From Muribaculaceae bacterium (GTDB taxonomy: Bacteria > Bacteroidota > Bacteroidia > Bacteroidales > Muribaculaceae): a stretch of 64,000 nt of DNA. Shown piece after piece: positions 10,640 to 20,073 of the stretch (the stretch's first letter is position 1; every line of letters begins with the position of its first letter). The notes beneath the pieces were generated by a model that saw nothing but the letters and a program-made list of their open reading frames with translations, was not told the DNA's origin and did not search any database. The translations under genes were made by a program, and so were the position numbers. The stretch is taken from contig JAFQKI010000016.1 of the NCBI GenBank assembly GCA_017396945.1, forward strand, positions 1 through 64,000, written 5' to 3'.

Positions 10640-10663
10640 CCCCCAATTGTAATCGAGGGTTTG
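10626..10663 (-). terminator. Terminator at the end of the ribosomal protein cluster
   Basis: Stem CAAACCC/GGGTTTG (10636-10642 with 10657-10663) has a 14-base loop. On the minus strand it is followed by TTTTTGTTA. It lies 27 bases past the rplQ stop and closes the 18-kb ribosomal cluster. Confidence 0.75.
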
Positions 10664-10689
10664 CATTGCAGTTATGATTGAATAACGAA

Positions 10690-11181
10690 TTATTCGGCTG
10701 CGGGTGCTGCGGGTGCTTCTGTTGCTTCAACTTCAGCTGCGGGTGCTTCAGCTTTAGGAGCTGCTTTGCGAGAACGACGAGTGCGACCTGCTTTCTTAGC
10801 TGATTTTTCTTTGAGCATGTTTTCATTGTAATCAACAAGCTCGATAAAGCACATTTGAGCGTTGTCACCAAGACGGTTACCCGTCTTAATGATGCGAGTG
10901 TAACCACCGGGGCGGTCAGCGATTTTTTGAGCTACTTCACGGAAGAGTTCAGTAACGGCTTCCTTGTTTTGGAGGTAGCTGAAAACAAGACGACGATTAG
11001 CCATCGAGTCTTCTTTGGCACGGTTGATGATGGGCTCAGCATATATGCGGAGAGCTTTAGCCTTTGCAAGAGTAGTGAAAATACGCTTGTGGACGATCAA
11101 AGAGATTGTCATGTTGGCAAGCATCGCTTCGCGGTGAGCTTTTTTACGGCCAAGATGGTTGAATTTTTTATTATGTCTCAT
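10690..11181 (-). CDS. rplQ: 50S ribosomal protein L17
   Basis: 163 residues. The first 120 or so are the conserved L17 core ([12 protein letters not shown] start, then the R-A-K-E-D-S region), which binds 23S rRNA near the exit tunnel. The remainder is a basic linker followed by a low-complexity Ala/Glu/Pro tail, longer than the roughly 127-residue E. coli protein; such tails are common in this phylum. It is the last gene of the alpha part of the cluster, six bases after rpoA, with the terminator just downstream. Confidence 0.97.
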   Translation of the reverse strand: MRHNKKFNHLGRKKAHREAMLANMTISLIVHKRIFTTLAKAKALRIYAEPIINRAKEDSMANRRLVFSYLQNKEAVTELFREVAQKIADRPGGYTRIIKTGNRLGDNAQMCFIELVDYNENMLKEKSAKKAGRTRRSRKAAPKAEAPAAEVEATEAPAAPAAE

Positions 11182-11187
11182 CTTTTA

Positions 11188-12180
11188 TTACTCTTTATCT
11201 AATTTATACTTTGAAATATCCATTCCGAACGAGAGGTTCAAGTTAGCCAAAAGCTCATCAAGCTCTGTGAGCGACTTTTTACCGAAGTTACGGAATTTCA
11301 AGAGGTCGGTTTTATTGAACACAACCAATTCTCCGAGTGTTTCCACTTCAGCAGATTTGAGACAGTTGAGAGCACGAACAGAAAGATCCATTTCAGTCAA
11401 CTTAGATTTGAGAAGTTGACGCATGTGGAGCACTTCTTCATCAAATTCTTCATTGTCTTCGCTTTCAGTAGTCTCAAGGGCAATCTTCTCATCAGAGAAT
11501 AGCATGAAGTGATATATGAGGATTTTAGAAGCCTCTTTCAATGCTTCTTTTGGAAGGATTGACCCATTGGTGGTAATTTCAATAATGAGTTTGTCGTAGT
11601 CGGTCTTCTGGTCAACGCGGAAGTTTTCTACGGTGTACTTAACATTTTTAATGGGGGTGTAGATAGAGTCAATCGCAATGACATTTACATCATCATTGGG
11701 AGTTTGATTTTCCTCTGCGGGCACCCAACCACGACCTTTGTTAATGGTAAGTTCGATGTTGAAACTTGCGTTAGGATCCAAATGACATATCACTAACTCA
11801 GGATTTAAAACTTCAAATCCAGAAAGAGCTTTGCTTATGTCACCGGCTTTGAACACCTCCTGTGCGGACACTGTAATTGTAGCCTTTTCAAACTCAGTGC
11901 CTTCAACAACTTGTTTAAGGTCAACTTTCTTGAGGTTAAGAATGATGTTGGTTACATCTTCTTTTACTCCGGGAATGGTATCAAACTCGTGAAGAACGCC
12001 ATCGATGCGGATTGACGAAATTGCATAACCTTCAAGAGAAGAGAGCAATACTCGACGCAATGCGTTTCCGACAGTGATGCCATAGCCTGGCTCCAAGGGT
12101 TTGAACTCAAACTTGCCGTAGAAGTTGTCGGCTTCCAACATGAGCACTTTGTCCGGTTTTTGGAATGCTAAAATAGCCAT
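11188..12180 (-). CDS. rpoA: DNA-directed RNA polymerase subunit alpha
   Basis: 330 residues. The N-terminal domain (about 1-235) dimerises and nucleates core assembly; the family motif [17 protein letters not shown] is present. An acidic linker (about 240-255) leads to the C-terminal domain with S-V-R-A-L-N-C-L-K, whose Arg corresponds to the UP-element-binding Arg265 of E. coli. The helix-hairpin-helix segment [10 protein letters not shown] follows. It lies between rpsD and rplQ, the conserved alpha-operon position. Confidence 0.98.
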   Translation of the reverse strand: MAILAFQKPDKVLMLEADNFYGKFEFKPLEPGYGITVGNALRRVLLSSLEGYAISSIRIDGVLHEFDTIPGVKEDVTNIILNLKKVDLKQVVEGTEFEKATITVSAQEVFKAGDISKALSGFEVLNPELVICHLDPNASFNIELTINKGRGWVPAEENQTPNDDVNVIAIDSIYTPIKNVKYTVENFRVDQKTDYDKLIIEITTNGSILPKEALKEASKILIYHFMLFSDEKIALETTESEDNEEFDEEVLHMRQLLKSKLTEMDLSVRALNCLKSAEVETLGELVVFNKTDLLKFRNFGKKSLTELDELLANLNLSFGMDISKYKLDKE

Positions 12181-12199
12181 GGATCTTATTTTTTAATTA

Positions 12200-12805
12200 T
12201 TATTTAGAATACAACTCGACGATCAACTGCTCTTTAATGTTTTCGGGAATGTCCTCACGAGCAGGTACATGAAGGAATTTACCTGACTTGGTTGACTCAT
12301 CCCATTCGAGCCAAGGATATTTGCTGTGATTGAATCCAGCAAGCGCATCGGCGATAACTTCGAGAGATTTAGCTTTCTCGCGAACACCTACAACATCACC
12401 GGGCTTAACAGAGTAAGAAGCAATGTTAACAACTGCACCGTTAACAACGATGTGACGGTGAAGCACCAACTGACGTGCAGCTGCACGAGTAGGAGCGATA
12501 CCAAGACGGAACACTACGTTGTCGAGACGAGATTCAAGAAGTTGAAGAAGCACTTCACCCTTAACCCCCTTAATGCGAGAAGCCTTTTCAAAGAGGTTAC
12601 GGAATTGTTTTTCAAGAACGCCATAAGTATATTTGGCTTTCTGCTTTTCACGGAGCTGAACACCATATTCTGATGTTTTTCTTCTCTTGTTGGCACCGTG
12701 TTGACCCGGGGGATAATTTCTCTTTGCCAAAACCTTGTCTTCTCCGAAGATAGGTTCGCCAAATTTACGAGCTATTTTGGTCTTAGGACCTGTATATCTT
12801 GCCAT
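12200..12805 (-). CDS. rpsD: 30S ribosomal protein S4
   Basis: 201 residues. S4 is a primary 16S rRNA-binding assembly protein and, in E. coli and Bacillus, a translational repressor of its own mRNA. An S4 RNA-binding domain at about 93-155 contains [11 protein letters not shown] and H-I-V-V-N-G. The protein has no cysteine at all, so it is the zinc-free type rather than the form with an N-terminal Cys4 knuckle. A 172-base gap with overlapping hairpins precedes it, the longest inside the alpha part of the cluster. Confidence 0.97.
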   Translation of the reverse strand: MARYTGPKTKIARKFGEPIFGEDKVLAKRNYPPGQHGANKRRKTSEYGVQLREKQKAKYTYGVLEKQFRNLFEKASRIKGVKGEVLLQLLESRLDNVVFRLGIAPTRAAARQLVLHRHIVVNGAVVNIASYSVKPGDVVGVREKAKSLEVIADALAGFNHSKYPWLEWDESTKSGKFLHVPAREDIPENIKEQLIVELYSK

Positions 12806-12977
12806 TTTTTTTAATTTCTTTGTTTTCGAGATACCTCTTTACTTCTTAGTGCAGCCGCGACCATAGAGAGGTGATAAAAATTATGGTCTATTCACATTCA
12901 AAGCAAGCCGGAATATCTCATGTTTAATAAATAAAAGTCACTAAAAGAGACGAAATGTAATGATCTAAAACTATTGA
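12806..12977 (-). promoter_or_regulatory. Candidate structured leader of rpsD
   Basis: In a cluster where gaps are mostly under 30 bases, this 172-base spacer holds two mutually exclusive pairings. GACCATA (12859-12865) pairs with TATGGTC (12882-12888), and ACCTCT (12833-12838) pairs with AGAGGT (12867-12872), which lies in the loop of the first. Such competing stems directly before rpsD suggest S4 autoregulation. This is an inference; the fold does not match a motif I can name. No TANNTTTG promoter box was seen inside it. Confidence 0.4.
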
Positions 12978-13367
12978 TTAGACTCTTCTTCTCTTGGGAG
13001 GACGGCAACCGTTGTGTGGAAGCGGAGTAACGTCGATGATTTCGGTTACTTCGATACCTGCGCCGTGAATTGTACGGATAGCAGATTCGCGACCGTTACC
13101 GGGACCCTTTACATATGCTTTTACTTTGCGCAATCCAAGATCATAAGCGATCTTAGCGCAATCTTGTGCTGCCATTTGAGCTGCATAAGGAGTGTTCTTT
13201 TTAGAACCACGGAAGCCCATTTTACCTGCGCTTGACCAAGAGATAACTTGGCCTTCGCTATTGGCTAAGCACACAATGATGTTGTTGAAAGATGAGTGAA
13301 CGTGAAGTTGGCCGGCGGCATCAACTTTAACATTTCTCTTCTTAGCTGCGACTGTCTTTTTTGCCAT
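12978..13367 (-). CDS. rpsK: 30S ribosomal protein S11
   Basis: 129 residues, normal length. S11 forms part of the 30S platform near the mRNA exit. The conserved [24 protein letters not shown] and C-terminal [13 protein letters not shown] segments are present. It follows rpsM by nine bases and precedes rpsD, as in other alpha operons. Confidence 0.98.
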   Translation of the reverse strand: MAKKTVAAKKRNVKVDAAGQLHVHSSFNNIIVCLANSEGQVISWSSAGKMGFRGSKKNTPYAAQMAAQDCAKIAYDLGLRKVKAYVKGPGNGRESAIRTIHGAGIEVTEIIDVTPLPHNGCRPPKRRRV

Positions 13368-13376
13368 ATCTTATTA

Positions 13377-13757
13377 TTATTTAGTAGCTTTCTTCTTGTT
13401 AGCAACAGTTTTCTTACGTCCCTTGCGAGTGCGAGCGTTGTTTTTAGTGCTTTGACCGCGAACGGGAAGACCAATACGATGACGGATACCACGATAGCAA
13501 CCGATGTCCATCAAACGTTTGATGTTGAGTTGGATTTCACTACGGAGATCACCTTCTACTTTATAGTCGGCACCAATAACTTCACGCACTTTAGCGGCTT
13601 GAGCGTCGGTCCAATCTTTTACTTTGATGTCTTTGTCAACACCGGCTTTTTCAAGAATGGTATTTGCGGCGCTACGACCGATGCCGAAGATATAAGTCAA
13701 GGCGATTTCACCTCTTTTATTTTGGGGGAGGTCAACTCCCACGATTCTTACTGCCAT
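13377..13757 (-). CDS. rpsM: 30S ribosomal protein S13
   Basis: 126 residues. S13 sits in the 30S head, contacts the P-site tRNA with its basic tail and forms bridges with L5. The start [11 protein letters not shown], the helix-two-turn-helix segment Y-I-F-G-I-G-R and the conserved [14 protein letters not shown] motif are present, followed by a lysine-rich tail. It lies 38 bases after rpmJ. Confidence 0.98.
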   Translation of the reverse strand: MAVRIVGVDLPQNKRGEIALTYIFGIGRSAANTILEKAGVDKDIKVKDWTDAQAAKVREVIGADYKVEGDLRSEIQLNIKRLMDIGCYRGIRHRIGLPVRGQSTKNNARTRKGRKKTVANKKKATK

Positions 13758-13795
13758 ATTCTATTGACTATTTTTTTTGCAAAAATAACAAAAAA

Positions 13796-13912
13796 TTATC
13801 CTTGACGTTGTTTATACTTGGGATTTTTTTTATTGATCACATACAAACGACCTTTGCGACGTACAATTTTGCAGTCAGCGGTGCGCTTTTTAATTGAGGC
13901 TCTTACTTTCAT
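13796..13912 (-). CDS. rpmJ: 50S ribosomal protein L36, zinc-free form
   Basis: 38 residues, too short for most ORF lists, read directly from the sequence. It starts M-K-V-R-A-S-I-K-K and ends Y-K-Q-R-Q-G, the standard L36 ends and length. Of the four canonical zinc ligands only Cys14 remains; positions 11, 27 and 33 are Thr, Asn and Tyr instead of Cys, Cys and His, so it should not bind zinc. It sits in the conserved place between infA (15 bases upstream) and rpsM. Confidence 0.95.
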   Translation of the reverse strand: MKVRASIKKRTADCKIVRRKGRLYVINKKNPKYKQRQG

Positions 13913-13927
13913 ATCTTTTAGTTTTTA

Positions 13928-14146
13928 TTATTTGTATCTGAATGCAATTCGACCTTTTGAGAGGTCATAGGGAGACATCTCGACGCGCACTTTGTCGCCG
14001 GGTAATATCTTAATGTAATGCATACGCATTTTTCCTGAAATGTGGGCAGTGATTTCATGCCCGTTTTCCAGTTCTACACGGAACATCGCATTAGAGAGTG
14101 CCTCTACAATGACTCCGTCTTGTTCGATTGCTGATTGTTTTGCCAT
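13928..14146 (-). CDS. infA: Translation initiation factor IF-1
   Basis: 72 residues, the exact family length. IF-1 is an OB-fold protein that occupies the 30S A site during initiation. The sequence [11 protein letters not shown], then [21 protein letters not shown] and [11 protein letters not shown] matches the family throughout. It starts nine bases after map, in the usual map-infA-rpmJ order. Confidence 0.98.
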   Translation of the reverse strand: MAKQSAIEQDGVIVEALSNAMFRVELENGHEITAHISGKMRMHYIKILPGDKVRVEMSPYDLSKGRIAFRYK

Positions 14147-14155
14147 ATAATAATC

Positions 14156-14938
14156 TTAAATAAATCTATCGCCTAACGCTTCCTGAATATACTCAAATGT
14201 TGTCAATATCTCGGCTTTGCCATCGACCACTGCCACAGTGTGCTCATAATGAGCCGAAGGCTTACGATCTTTGGTGCGACAAGTCCATCCGTCGGCTTCG
14301 ATAACGACGTTGCGACTTCCGAGATTAATCATAGGTTCAATTGCAAGACACATGCCGTTTTTGATTAATGCACCGGTACCACGACGTCCGTAGTTGGGGA
14401 CCTCCGGATCCTCGTGCATACCCTTTCCGATACCATGACCACACATTTCGCGAACGATCGTATAACCACGAGCTTCACAATAGGTCTGCACCGCATTTGC
14501 AATATCACCGATACGCTTACCCTCTTTACATGCCTCAATGCCTTTATATAATGACTCTTTTGTGGTTTTACAAAGCGCAAGCACTTTTTCATCAACCTCG
14601 CCTACTGTAAATGTATAGCAAGTGTCACCCATATAGCCATTGAGTTCAACAACACAATCAGTTCCAATAATATCACCTTCACGGAGTGTGTAGTTGGAAG
14701 GAAATCCATGAACCACAATCTCGTTTACCTCGGCACATATCGAGCCGGGAAAACCACCATAACCCAAACATGCCGGACGACCGCCATTGTCACGAATAAA
14801 CTCGCGAGCAATAGTGTCGAGTTTAAGCGTAGTCACGCCCGGAGCCACCCACTTGGCGACTTCGCCAAGTGTGCGACTAACGAGTATGCTTGCTTCACGC
14901 ACGCGTTGAATTTCTTCAGGTGTTTTGAGATAAATCAT
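14156..14938 (-). CDS. map: Methionine aminopeptidase, type I
   Basis: 260 residues. The enzyme removes the initiator methionine from nascent proteins and uses two divalent metal ions. The pita-bread fold ligands are visible: Asp in G-T-D-C-V-V-E and G-D-T-C-Y-T-F, His in C-G-H-G-I-G-K-G-M-H-E-D-P, Glu in A-I-E-P-M-I and Glu in Y-E-H-T-V-A-V. There is no N-terminal zinc-finger extension, so it is the short bacterial type. It is placed between secY and infA in the cluster. Confidence 0.97.
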   Translation of the reverse strand: MIYLKTPEEIQRVREASILVSRTLGEVAKWVAPGVTTLKLDTIAREFIRDNGGRPACLGYGGFPGSICAEVNEIVVHGFPSNYTLREGDIIGTDCVVELNGYMGDTCYTFTVGEVDEKVLALCKTTKESLYKGIEACKEGKRIGDIANAVQTYCEARGYTIVREMCGHGIGKGMHEDPEVPNYGRRGTGALIKNGMCLAIEPMINLGSRNVVIEADGWTCRTKDRKPSAHYEHTVAVVDGKAEILTTFEYIQEALGDRFI

Positions 14939-14983
14939 TCAGAGATATTCTTAAGCGTTTGTTTTGACGTTTCTACTGATTAA

Positions 14984-16306
14984 TTAATAGGCACTGCCGG
15001 TTGTACGACCTTTAATTTTGCCGTCTTTCATCAAACCATCATAGTGGTGCATCATCAAGTGGCTTTCCACTTGTTGCAAGGTATCAAGCACTACACCTAC
15101 CATAATGAGGAGTGATGTACCTCCAAAGAATTGAGCGAAGTTTTGGCTGATGCCGAAGTAACGAGCAAAAGCGGGAAGTATCGCTACAATACCAAGGAAG
15201 ATAGAACCGGGCAGAGTGATACGAGACATAATTGTATCAAGGTACTCAGCTGTTTTCTTGCCGGGTTTAACACCGGGGATAAATCCGTTGTTGCGTTTCA
15301 TATCTTCTGCCATCTGAGTGGGACGCACTGTGATAGCGGTATAGAAATATGTGAACGCTACAATCAAGATAAAGAACACAAGGTTGTACCAGAAACCATT
15401 AATGTCTAAGAATGAAGAACCCTCATCACTGAAGCCTGCAAAAGCCAATGGGATAAACATGATTGCCTGAGCAAAGATGATAGGCATTACACCTGCCGCA
15501 TTAACTTTCAAAGGTATGTATTGACGGGCTCCGCCGTATTGTTTGTTGCCGACAATGCGTTTTGCGTATTGCACGGGCACTTTGCGAGTTCCTTGAACAA
15601 GGAGTATCGCACAAACAGTAACCGCAAAGAGAAGGATTACCTCTACAATGAACATCACAAGACCACCTTGACCGCCGGTTGAACCGGGAAGACGGCTGAT
15701 GAATTCATATGTAAGAGCTTCCGGGAGACGTGCGATGATACCCACCAAAATGATGAATGAGATACCATTACCAATACCACGATCAGTGATGCGCTCACCG
15801 AGCCACATGATAAACATTGAACCTGCGGCAAGGATTACAGTAAGATATGCTATATTCCAAAAACCGAAATTCAACGCGCCACCCAATTGCATGTTAAGGT
15901 TAACCAAATAAGCGGGACCTTGGAGCAATAGGATAAGCACTGTGAGGTAACGAGTGTATTGGTTCAATTTTTGACGACCGCTCTCCCCTTCACGTTGCAT
16001 TTTCTGGAATGAAGGAAGCACCATACCCAAAAGCTGAATAACGATTGACGCTGTAATATAGGGCATAATACCCAACGCCAAGATTGAGGCTTGTGAGAAT
16101 GCGCCACCAGAGAACATGTTCAAAAGATCCATAAGACCGCTACTGCTTGTGAAATCTTTCATAGCTTGGAGTTGGTCTGGGTTGATTCCCGGTAAAACCA
16201 CGAAACAACCAAGACGATAAACCAAGACGAGCAAGAATGTAACGATAAGTCTCTTACGGAGTTCTTCGATCGCCCAAATATTTTTTAATGTTTGAATAAA
16301 TCTCAT
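14984..16306 (-). CDS. secY: Preprotein translocase subunit SecY
   Basis: 440 residues with about ten hydrophobic segments. SecY forms the protein-conducting channel of the inner membrane with SecE and SecG. The plug and TM2 region has F-S-G-G-A-F-S-Q-A-S-I-L-A-L-G-I-M-P-Y-I-T-A-S, and the family motif G-I-G-N-G-I-S is present. The cytosolic C-terminal loop A-R-Y-F-G-I-S-Q lies near residue 390. It lies six bases after rplO, as in other spc operons. All the exported proteins of this window depend on it. Confidence 0.98.
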   Translation of the reverse strand: MRFIQTLKNIWAIEELRKRLIVTFLLVLVYRLGCFVVLPGINPDQLQAMKDFTSSSGLMDLLNMFSGGAFSQASILALGIMPYITASIVIQLLGMVLPSFQKMQREGESGRQKLNQYTRYLTVLILLLQGPAYLVNLNMQLGGALNFGFWNIAYLTVILAAGSMFIMWLGERITDRGIGNGISFIILVGIIARLPEALTYEFISRLPGSTGGQGGLVMFIVEVILLFAVTVCAILLVQGTRKVPVQYAKRIVGNKQYGGARQYIPLKVNAAGVMPIIFAQAIMFIPLAFAGFSDEGSSFLDINGFWYNLVFFILIVAFTYFYTAITVRPTQMAEDMKRNNGFIPGVKPGKKTAEYLDTIMSRITLPGSIFLGIVAILPAFARYFGISQNFAQFFGGTSLLIMVGVVLDTLQQVESHLMMHHYDGLMKDGKIKGRTTGSAY

Positions 16307-16312
16307 TATTTT

Positions 16313-16759
16313 TTAGACTTTTTTGATTGAACCACCGGCTGCAACAATAGCTTGTTCGGCTGCAGCAGAGAAAGCGTTGGCTTCAACTTCGAGTTTGCGA
16401 GTTACAGTACCGTTAGCAAGGATTTTCACAAGTTGCTTGCGATTGATGAAACCGGCTTGACGAAGTTCTTCGATACCGATTTTTTCCAAGCTCTTAGCTG
16501 CTGCGAGAGTTTCAAGGTCGCAAAGGTTGATAGCTTTGTATTCAACACGGTTGATATTTTTGAAACCGAATTTAGGCAAACGGCGTTGAAGAGGCATTTG
16601 ACCACCTTCGAAACCGATTTTGCGGCTATAACCTGAACGAGACTTAGCCCCTTTGTGTCCACGAGTAGAAGTTCCACCTTTACCTGAACCTGGTCCACGA
16701 CCAATACGAGTTTTGGCCTTAGTAGCGCCTACTGCGGGTTGTAAATTACTTAAATCCAT
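16313..16759 (-). CDS. rplO: 50S ribosomal protein L15
   Basis: 148 residues. L15 is an assembly protein of the 50S core. The glycine-rich, basic N-terminal extension (R-I-G-R-G-P-G-S-G-K-G-G-T-S-T-R-G-H-K-G), which threads into 23S rRNA, and G-F-E-G-G-Q-M-P-L-Q-R-R-L-P-K are present. It stands between rpmD and secY, 15 bases after rpmD. Confidence 0.98.
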   Translation of the reverse strand: MDLSNLQPAVGATKAKTRIGRGPGSGKGGTSTRGHKGAKSRSGYSRKIGFEGGQMPLQRRLPKFGFKNINRVEYKAINLCDLETLAAAKSLEKIGIEELRQAGFINRKQLVKILANGTVTRKLEVEANAFSAAAEQAIVAAGGSIKKV

Positions 16760-16774
16760 AGTTGTTACTTATTT

Positions 16775-16954
16775 TTAAGCGTTGGTCACTTCTACCAAAT
16801 GACGAACTTTGTTAACCATACCCATCACTGCTGGAGTGTCTTCTTTCACTACCACGTGATTCATTTTTCTCAAGCCAAGCGCATCGAGAGTGCGTTTTTG
16901 CACTGCGGGACACTTAATGCGGCTTTTTACTTGTTTGATTTTAATTTGAGCCAT
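16775..16954 (-). CDS. rpmD: 50S ribosomal protein L30
   Basis: 59 residues, read directly from the sequence because it is short. It starts M-A-Q-I-K-I-K-Q-V-K-S-R-I and continues with T-L-D-A-L-G-L-R-K-M-N-H-V-V and the end H-L-V-E-V. These are the ferredoxin-like fold landmarks of bacterial L30, and the length is right. It starts 13 bases after the rpsE stop and precedes rplO, the conserved spc order. Confidence 0.96.
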   Translation of the reverse strand: MAQIKIKQVKSRIKCPAVQKRTLDALGLRKMNHVVVKEDTPAVMGMVNKVRHLVEVTNA

Positions 16955-16967
16955 TGTAGTAAATGAA

Positions 16968-17486
16968 TTAGCCGTTAAACACTTGTTCTACAGAAATACC
17001 GCGGTTTTGAGCAACTGTAGCCGGGCTTCTCATTTCATCAAGAGCAGCGATAGTTGCTTTAACCAAGTTGTGGGGGTTAGAAGAACCCTTAGACTTAGCA
17101 AGCACGTCGGTAATACCTACACTTTCAAGAACGGCACGCATCGCACCACCGGCTTTTACCCCGGTACCTTGTGAAGCAGGTTTAAGGATTACGCGAGAGC
17201 CACCGAATTTTGCGATTTGTTCGTGAGGAATAGTACCTTTGTGAACAGGAACCTTGATGAGGTTTTTCTTTGCAGACTCAACGCCTTTGGCGATAGCCGC
17301 AGTGACTTCGTTGGCTTTTCCGAGACCCCAACCCACGATGCCGTTTTCGTTACCTACTACAACGATAGCGGCAAAAGTGAATGTGCGTCCACCTTTGGTA
17401 ACCTTAGTTACACGGTTAATGGCAACAAGGCGGTCTTTTAACTCTAAGTCGTTAGTTGATTTTACTCTATTATTTCTTTTTGCCAT
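16968..17486 (-). CDS. rpsE: 30S ribosomal protein S5
   Basis: 172 residues. S5 lies on the 30S back, next to S4 at the accuracy interface, and lines the mRNA entry. The double-stranded RNA-binding fold is seen in [17 protein letters not shown], then [10 protein letters not shown] and the C-terminal G-S-R-V-I-L-K-P-A motif with R-A-V-L-E-S-V-G-I. It is six bases after rplR. Confidence 0.98.
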   Translation of the reverse strand: MAKRNNRVKSTNDLELKDRLVAINRVTKVTKGGRTFTFAAIVVVGNENGIVGWGLGKANEVTAAIAKGVESAKKNLIKVPVHKGTIPHEQIAKFGGSRVILKPASQGTGVKAGGAMRAVLESVGITDVLAKSKGSSNPHNLVKATIAALDEMRSPATVAQNRGISVEQVFNG

Positions 17487-17492
17487 AATCTA

Positions 17493-17834
17493 TTAAAATT
17501 TAAGTCCGCCATTACGTGCGGCGTCAGCCAATGATTTTACTCTACCGTGGAAGAGGTAACCATTACGGTCGAAAACCACTTCATTAATGCCGGCTGCGAT
17601 AGCTTTTTGTGCGATAGCTTCACCAACTTTGGCAGCGATTTCGATTTTGGTTCCACCTTCGATGCCTTTAGACGAGGTAGCACACAAAGTTTTACCTGCC
17701 AAGTCATCAATGAGTTGTACATATATTTGCTTGTTGCTACGGAACACCGTCATGCGAGGACGAGCGGCGGTGCCAGACACTTTACCGCGGATACGTGTCT
17801 TGATCTTATTTCTTCTTTGTATCTTCGATATCAT
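17493..17834 (-). CDS. rplR: 50S ribosomal protein L18
   Basis: 113 residues. L18 binds 5S rRNA together with L5 and L25. The basic N-terminus, [20 protein letters not shown] and the C-terminal [20 protein letters not shown] segment are typical. It is located between rplF and rpsE. Confidence 0.98.
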   Translation of the reverse strand: MISKIQRRNKIKTRIRGKVSGTAARPRMTVFRSNKQIYVQLIDDLAGKTLCATSSKGIEGGTKIEIAAKVGEAIAQKAIAAGINEVVFDRNGYLFHGRVKSLADAARNGGLKF

Positions 17835-17850
17835 AGTGAGTCTATTTTAA

Positions 17851-18405
17851 TTATTTAGCACCTGCCGATTTTCCTGACTTACGACGAATAATTTCGCCAA
17901 CAAACTTAATACCTTTACCTTTGTAAGGTTCTGGTTTGCGGAGTGAACGGATTTTAGCGCACACTTGACCGAGCAATTGCTTATCAGCGCTTTCAAGGAT
18001 GATGAGCGGGTTTTTGTTACGTTCGGTCTTAGCTTCTACTTTAACTTCAGCGGGAAGTTTGATATATATCGCGTGAGAGAAACCGAGCGACAACTCAAGT
18101 ACTTGACCTTCGGTTGAAGCACGATAACCTACACCAACCAATTCCATTTCTTTACGATAGCCTGTTGACACGCCAACCACCATGTTGTTGATCAAAGCGC
18201 GATAAAGACCGTGTTGAGCACGATGTTCGCGATTATCGGTGGGACGAGCGAGTGTGATCACGCCGTCTTCTACTTTCAATTCGAGGTCGGGGTTGATGCT
18301 TTGAGCGAGTTCGCCCTTAGGACCTTTAACAGTAACTACATTATTTTCTACCTTAACAGTAACACCTGCAGGAATCTCAATGGGAGCTTTACCTATTCTT
18401 GACAT
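17851..18405 (-). CDS. rplF: 50S ribosomal protein L6
   Basis: 184 residues. L6 lies close to the sarcin-ricin loop and the elongation-factor site. It shows the duplicated L6 fold, with the start M-S-R-I-G-K-A-P-I-E-I-P and the signature P-E-P-Y-K-G-K-G-I near residue 158. Spacing to rpsH and rplR is 20 and 16 bases. Confidence 0.98.
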   Translation of the reverse strand: MSRIGKAPIEIPAGVTVKVENNVVTVKGPKGELAQSINPDLELKVEDGVITLARPTDNREHRAQHGLYRALINNMVVGVSTGYRKEMELVGVGYRASTEGQVLELSLGFSHAIYIKLPAEVKVEAKTERNKNPLIILESADKQLLGQVCAKIRSLRKPEPYKGKGIKFVGEIIRRKSGKSAGAK

Positions 18406-18425
18406 AATATATACCTCCTATAAGA

Positions 18426-18824
18426 TTAATAAACATAACATAGTACTTCACCACCGATCTTAAGGTCGCGAGCCTTTTTGTTGGTCATCACACCTTGAGA
18501 TGTAGAAAGGATGGCAATACCTAAACCATTTAACACTCTGGGCATATCTTTGTAACCTGTATATTGACGAAGACCTGGACGTGAAACACGTTTAAGGCCT
18601 TTGATCGCGTTGACTTTGTCAACCGGATCATACTTTAAGGCTACTTTGATAGTTCCTGCGGGGGTTTCACCCTCTATAAACTTGTAATTAAGAATATAGC
18701 CTTGTTCAAAAAGAATCTTAGTGATTTCTTTTTTCAAGTTTGAGGCAGGAATCTCAACCACACGATGGTTGGCTTTGATCGCATTCCTCAATCTTGTTAA
18801 ATAATCTGCTATTGGATCTGTCAT
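18426..18824 (-). CDS. rpsH: 30S ribosomal protein S8
   Basis: 132 residues. S8 is a primary binder of the 16S central domain and the translational repressor of the spc operon in E. coli. The start M-T-D-P-I-A-D-Y-L-T-R-L-R-N-A, the R-P-G-L-R-Q-Y turn and the C-terminal I-L-S-T-S-Q-G-V-M-T-N-K-K-A motif are present. An 84-base gap separates it from rpsN; no obvious S8-site mimic was recognised there. Confidence 0.98.
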   Translation of the reverse strand: MTDPIADYLTRLRNAIKANHRVVEIPASNLKKEITKILFEQGYILNYKFIEGETPAGTIKVALKYDPVDKVNAIKGLKRVSRPGLRQYTGYKDMPRVLNGLGIAILSTSQGVMTNKKARDLKIGGEVLCYVY

Positions 18825-18908
18825 TTTATTAATTGTTTAAATTGATTCGGATAATCCGAACAATATTTAATACTCTCTGTTTATTATTTTGTGAAGTTGT
18901 AGAGATGA

Positions 18909-19178
18909 TTACCAACTTGCTTTCTTAACTCCGGGGATAAGTCCAGCTGAAGCCATTTCACGGAATTGAATACGTGAGATGCCGAATTGACGCATATAGC
19001 CTTTGGGACGACCGGTGATGCTACAACGGTTGTGGAGGCGAACTGATGATGCGTTTTTCGGAAGGAGTTGAATAGCTTCGTAGTCACCTGCTTCTTTCAA
19101 CGCGGCTTTTTTAGCAGCATATTTAGCAACAAGTTTAGCTCTCTTCACTTCACGAGCCTTCATTGATTCTTTAGCCAT
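18909..19178 (-). CDS. rpsN: 30S ribosomal protein S14, long zinc-free form
   Basis: 89 residues. S14 belongs to the 30S head. This is the long type without the two C-x-x-C zinc pairs of the 61-residue form; only one cysteine remains ([10 protein letters not shown]). The conserved [14 protein letters not shown] and F-R-E-M-A end are present. It starts eight bases after rplE. Confidence 0.98.
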   Translation of the reverse strand: MAKESMKAREVKRAKLVAKYAAKKAALKEAGDYEAIQLLPKNASSVRLHNRCSITGRPKGYMRQFGISRIQFREMASAGLIPGVKKASW

Positions 19179-19186
19179 ACGATAAA

Positions 19187-19732
19187 TTATTTAGCGTTTT
19201 TGAAAGGTAAACCGAATTGTTTGAGTAGAGCATAACCTTCTTCGTCAGTATTGGCTGAAGTCACAAAAGTGATGTTCATACCGAGCAATTTGGTAATGTT
19301 ATCAATGTTGATTTCGGGGAAGATGATCTGCTCAGTGATACCGAGAGTATAGTTTCCACGTCCATCAAGCTTGCCTTCGATACCTTTGAAGTCACGGATA
19401 CGAGGAAGAGCGATGCGAACGAGACGTTCGAGGAATTCATACATGCGGTCACGACGCAAAGTCACCATAACACCTACGGGCATTTTTTTACGCAACTTGA
19501 AGTTAGAAATATCTTTCTTTGAAAGTGTCGCAACAGCTTTTTGACCGGTGATGGCTGTAAGCTCGTTGATTGCAGTTTCAATGATTTTCTTATCTTGAGT
19601 TGCTTGACCGAGACCTTGGTTAATCACAATTTTTTTCAACTTAGGCACTTGCATAACAGTGCTGTAGTTGAATTCTTTCATAAGAGCGGGAACAATGCGC
19701 TCAATATAGTCTTTTTGAAGTGTTGTGCTCAT
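19187..19732 (-). CDS. rplE: 50S ribosomal protein L5
   Basis: 181 residues. L5 binds 5S rRNA and forms the central protuberance, bridging to S13. [13 protein letters not shown], the [11 protein letters not shown] region and [12 protein letters not shown] are typical. Its ATG shares one base with the rplX stop (TAATG), so the two are translationally coupled. Confidence 0.98.
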   Translation of the reverse strand: MSTTLQKDYIERIVPALMKEFNYSTVMQVPKLKKIVINQGLGQATQDKKIIETAINELTAITGQKAVATLSKKDISNFKLRKKMPVGVMVTLRRDRMYEFLERLVRIALPRIRDFKGIEGKLDGRGNYTLGITEQIIFPEINIDNITKLLGMNITFVTSANTDEEGYALLKQFGLPFKNAK

Positions 19733-20052
19733 TATTTAATCTCCTCTCCTGATTTTTTAGAATAACGAACTGTCTCTCCCTTATCATTCTTACGAGTACC
19801 TACACGAGTGGGTTTGCCACTTTTAGGATCGATAAGGCTGAGGTTGGAGATGTGCACAGGGGCTTCCATCTTAATGATACCGCCCTGGGGATGTTTTGCG
19901 CTGGGCTTAGTGCTCTTTGACACGAAGTTTACGCCTTCAACAATCGCGCGTTCTTTGCTTACAAGCACTGAAAGCACACGACCTTGCTTACCTTTGTCTT
20001 CGCCAGAGAGAACGTAAACGGTATCGCCCTTTTTGATATGTAACTTACTCAT
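19732..20052 (-). CDS. rplX: 50S ribosomal protein L24
   Basis: 106 residues. L24 is an early assembly initiator near the tunnel exit. The KOW motif is at the start ([20 protein letters not shown]), followed by [10 protein letters not shown] and the H-P-Q-G-G-I segment. The stop overlaps the rplE start by one base. Confidence 0.98.
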   Translation of the reverse strand: MSKLHIKKGDTVYVLSGEDKGKQGRVLSVLVSKERAIVEGVNFVSKSTKPSAKHPQGGIIKMEAPVHISNLSLIDPKSGKPTRVGTRKNDKGETVRYSKKSGEEIK

Positions 20053-20073
20053 TACTTAATTTGTTTCTTACGA

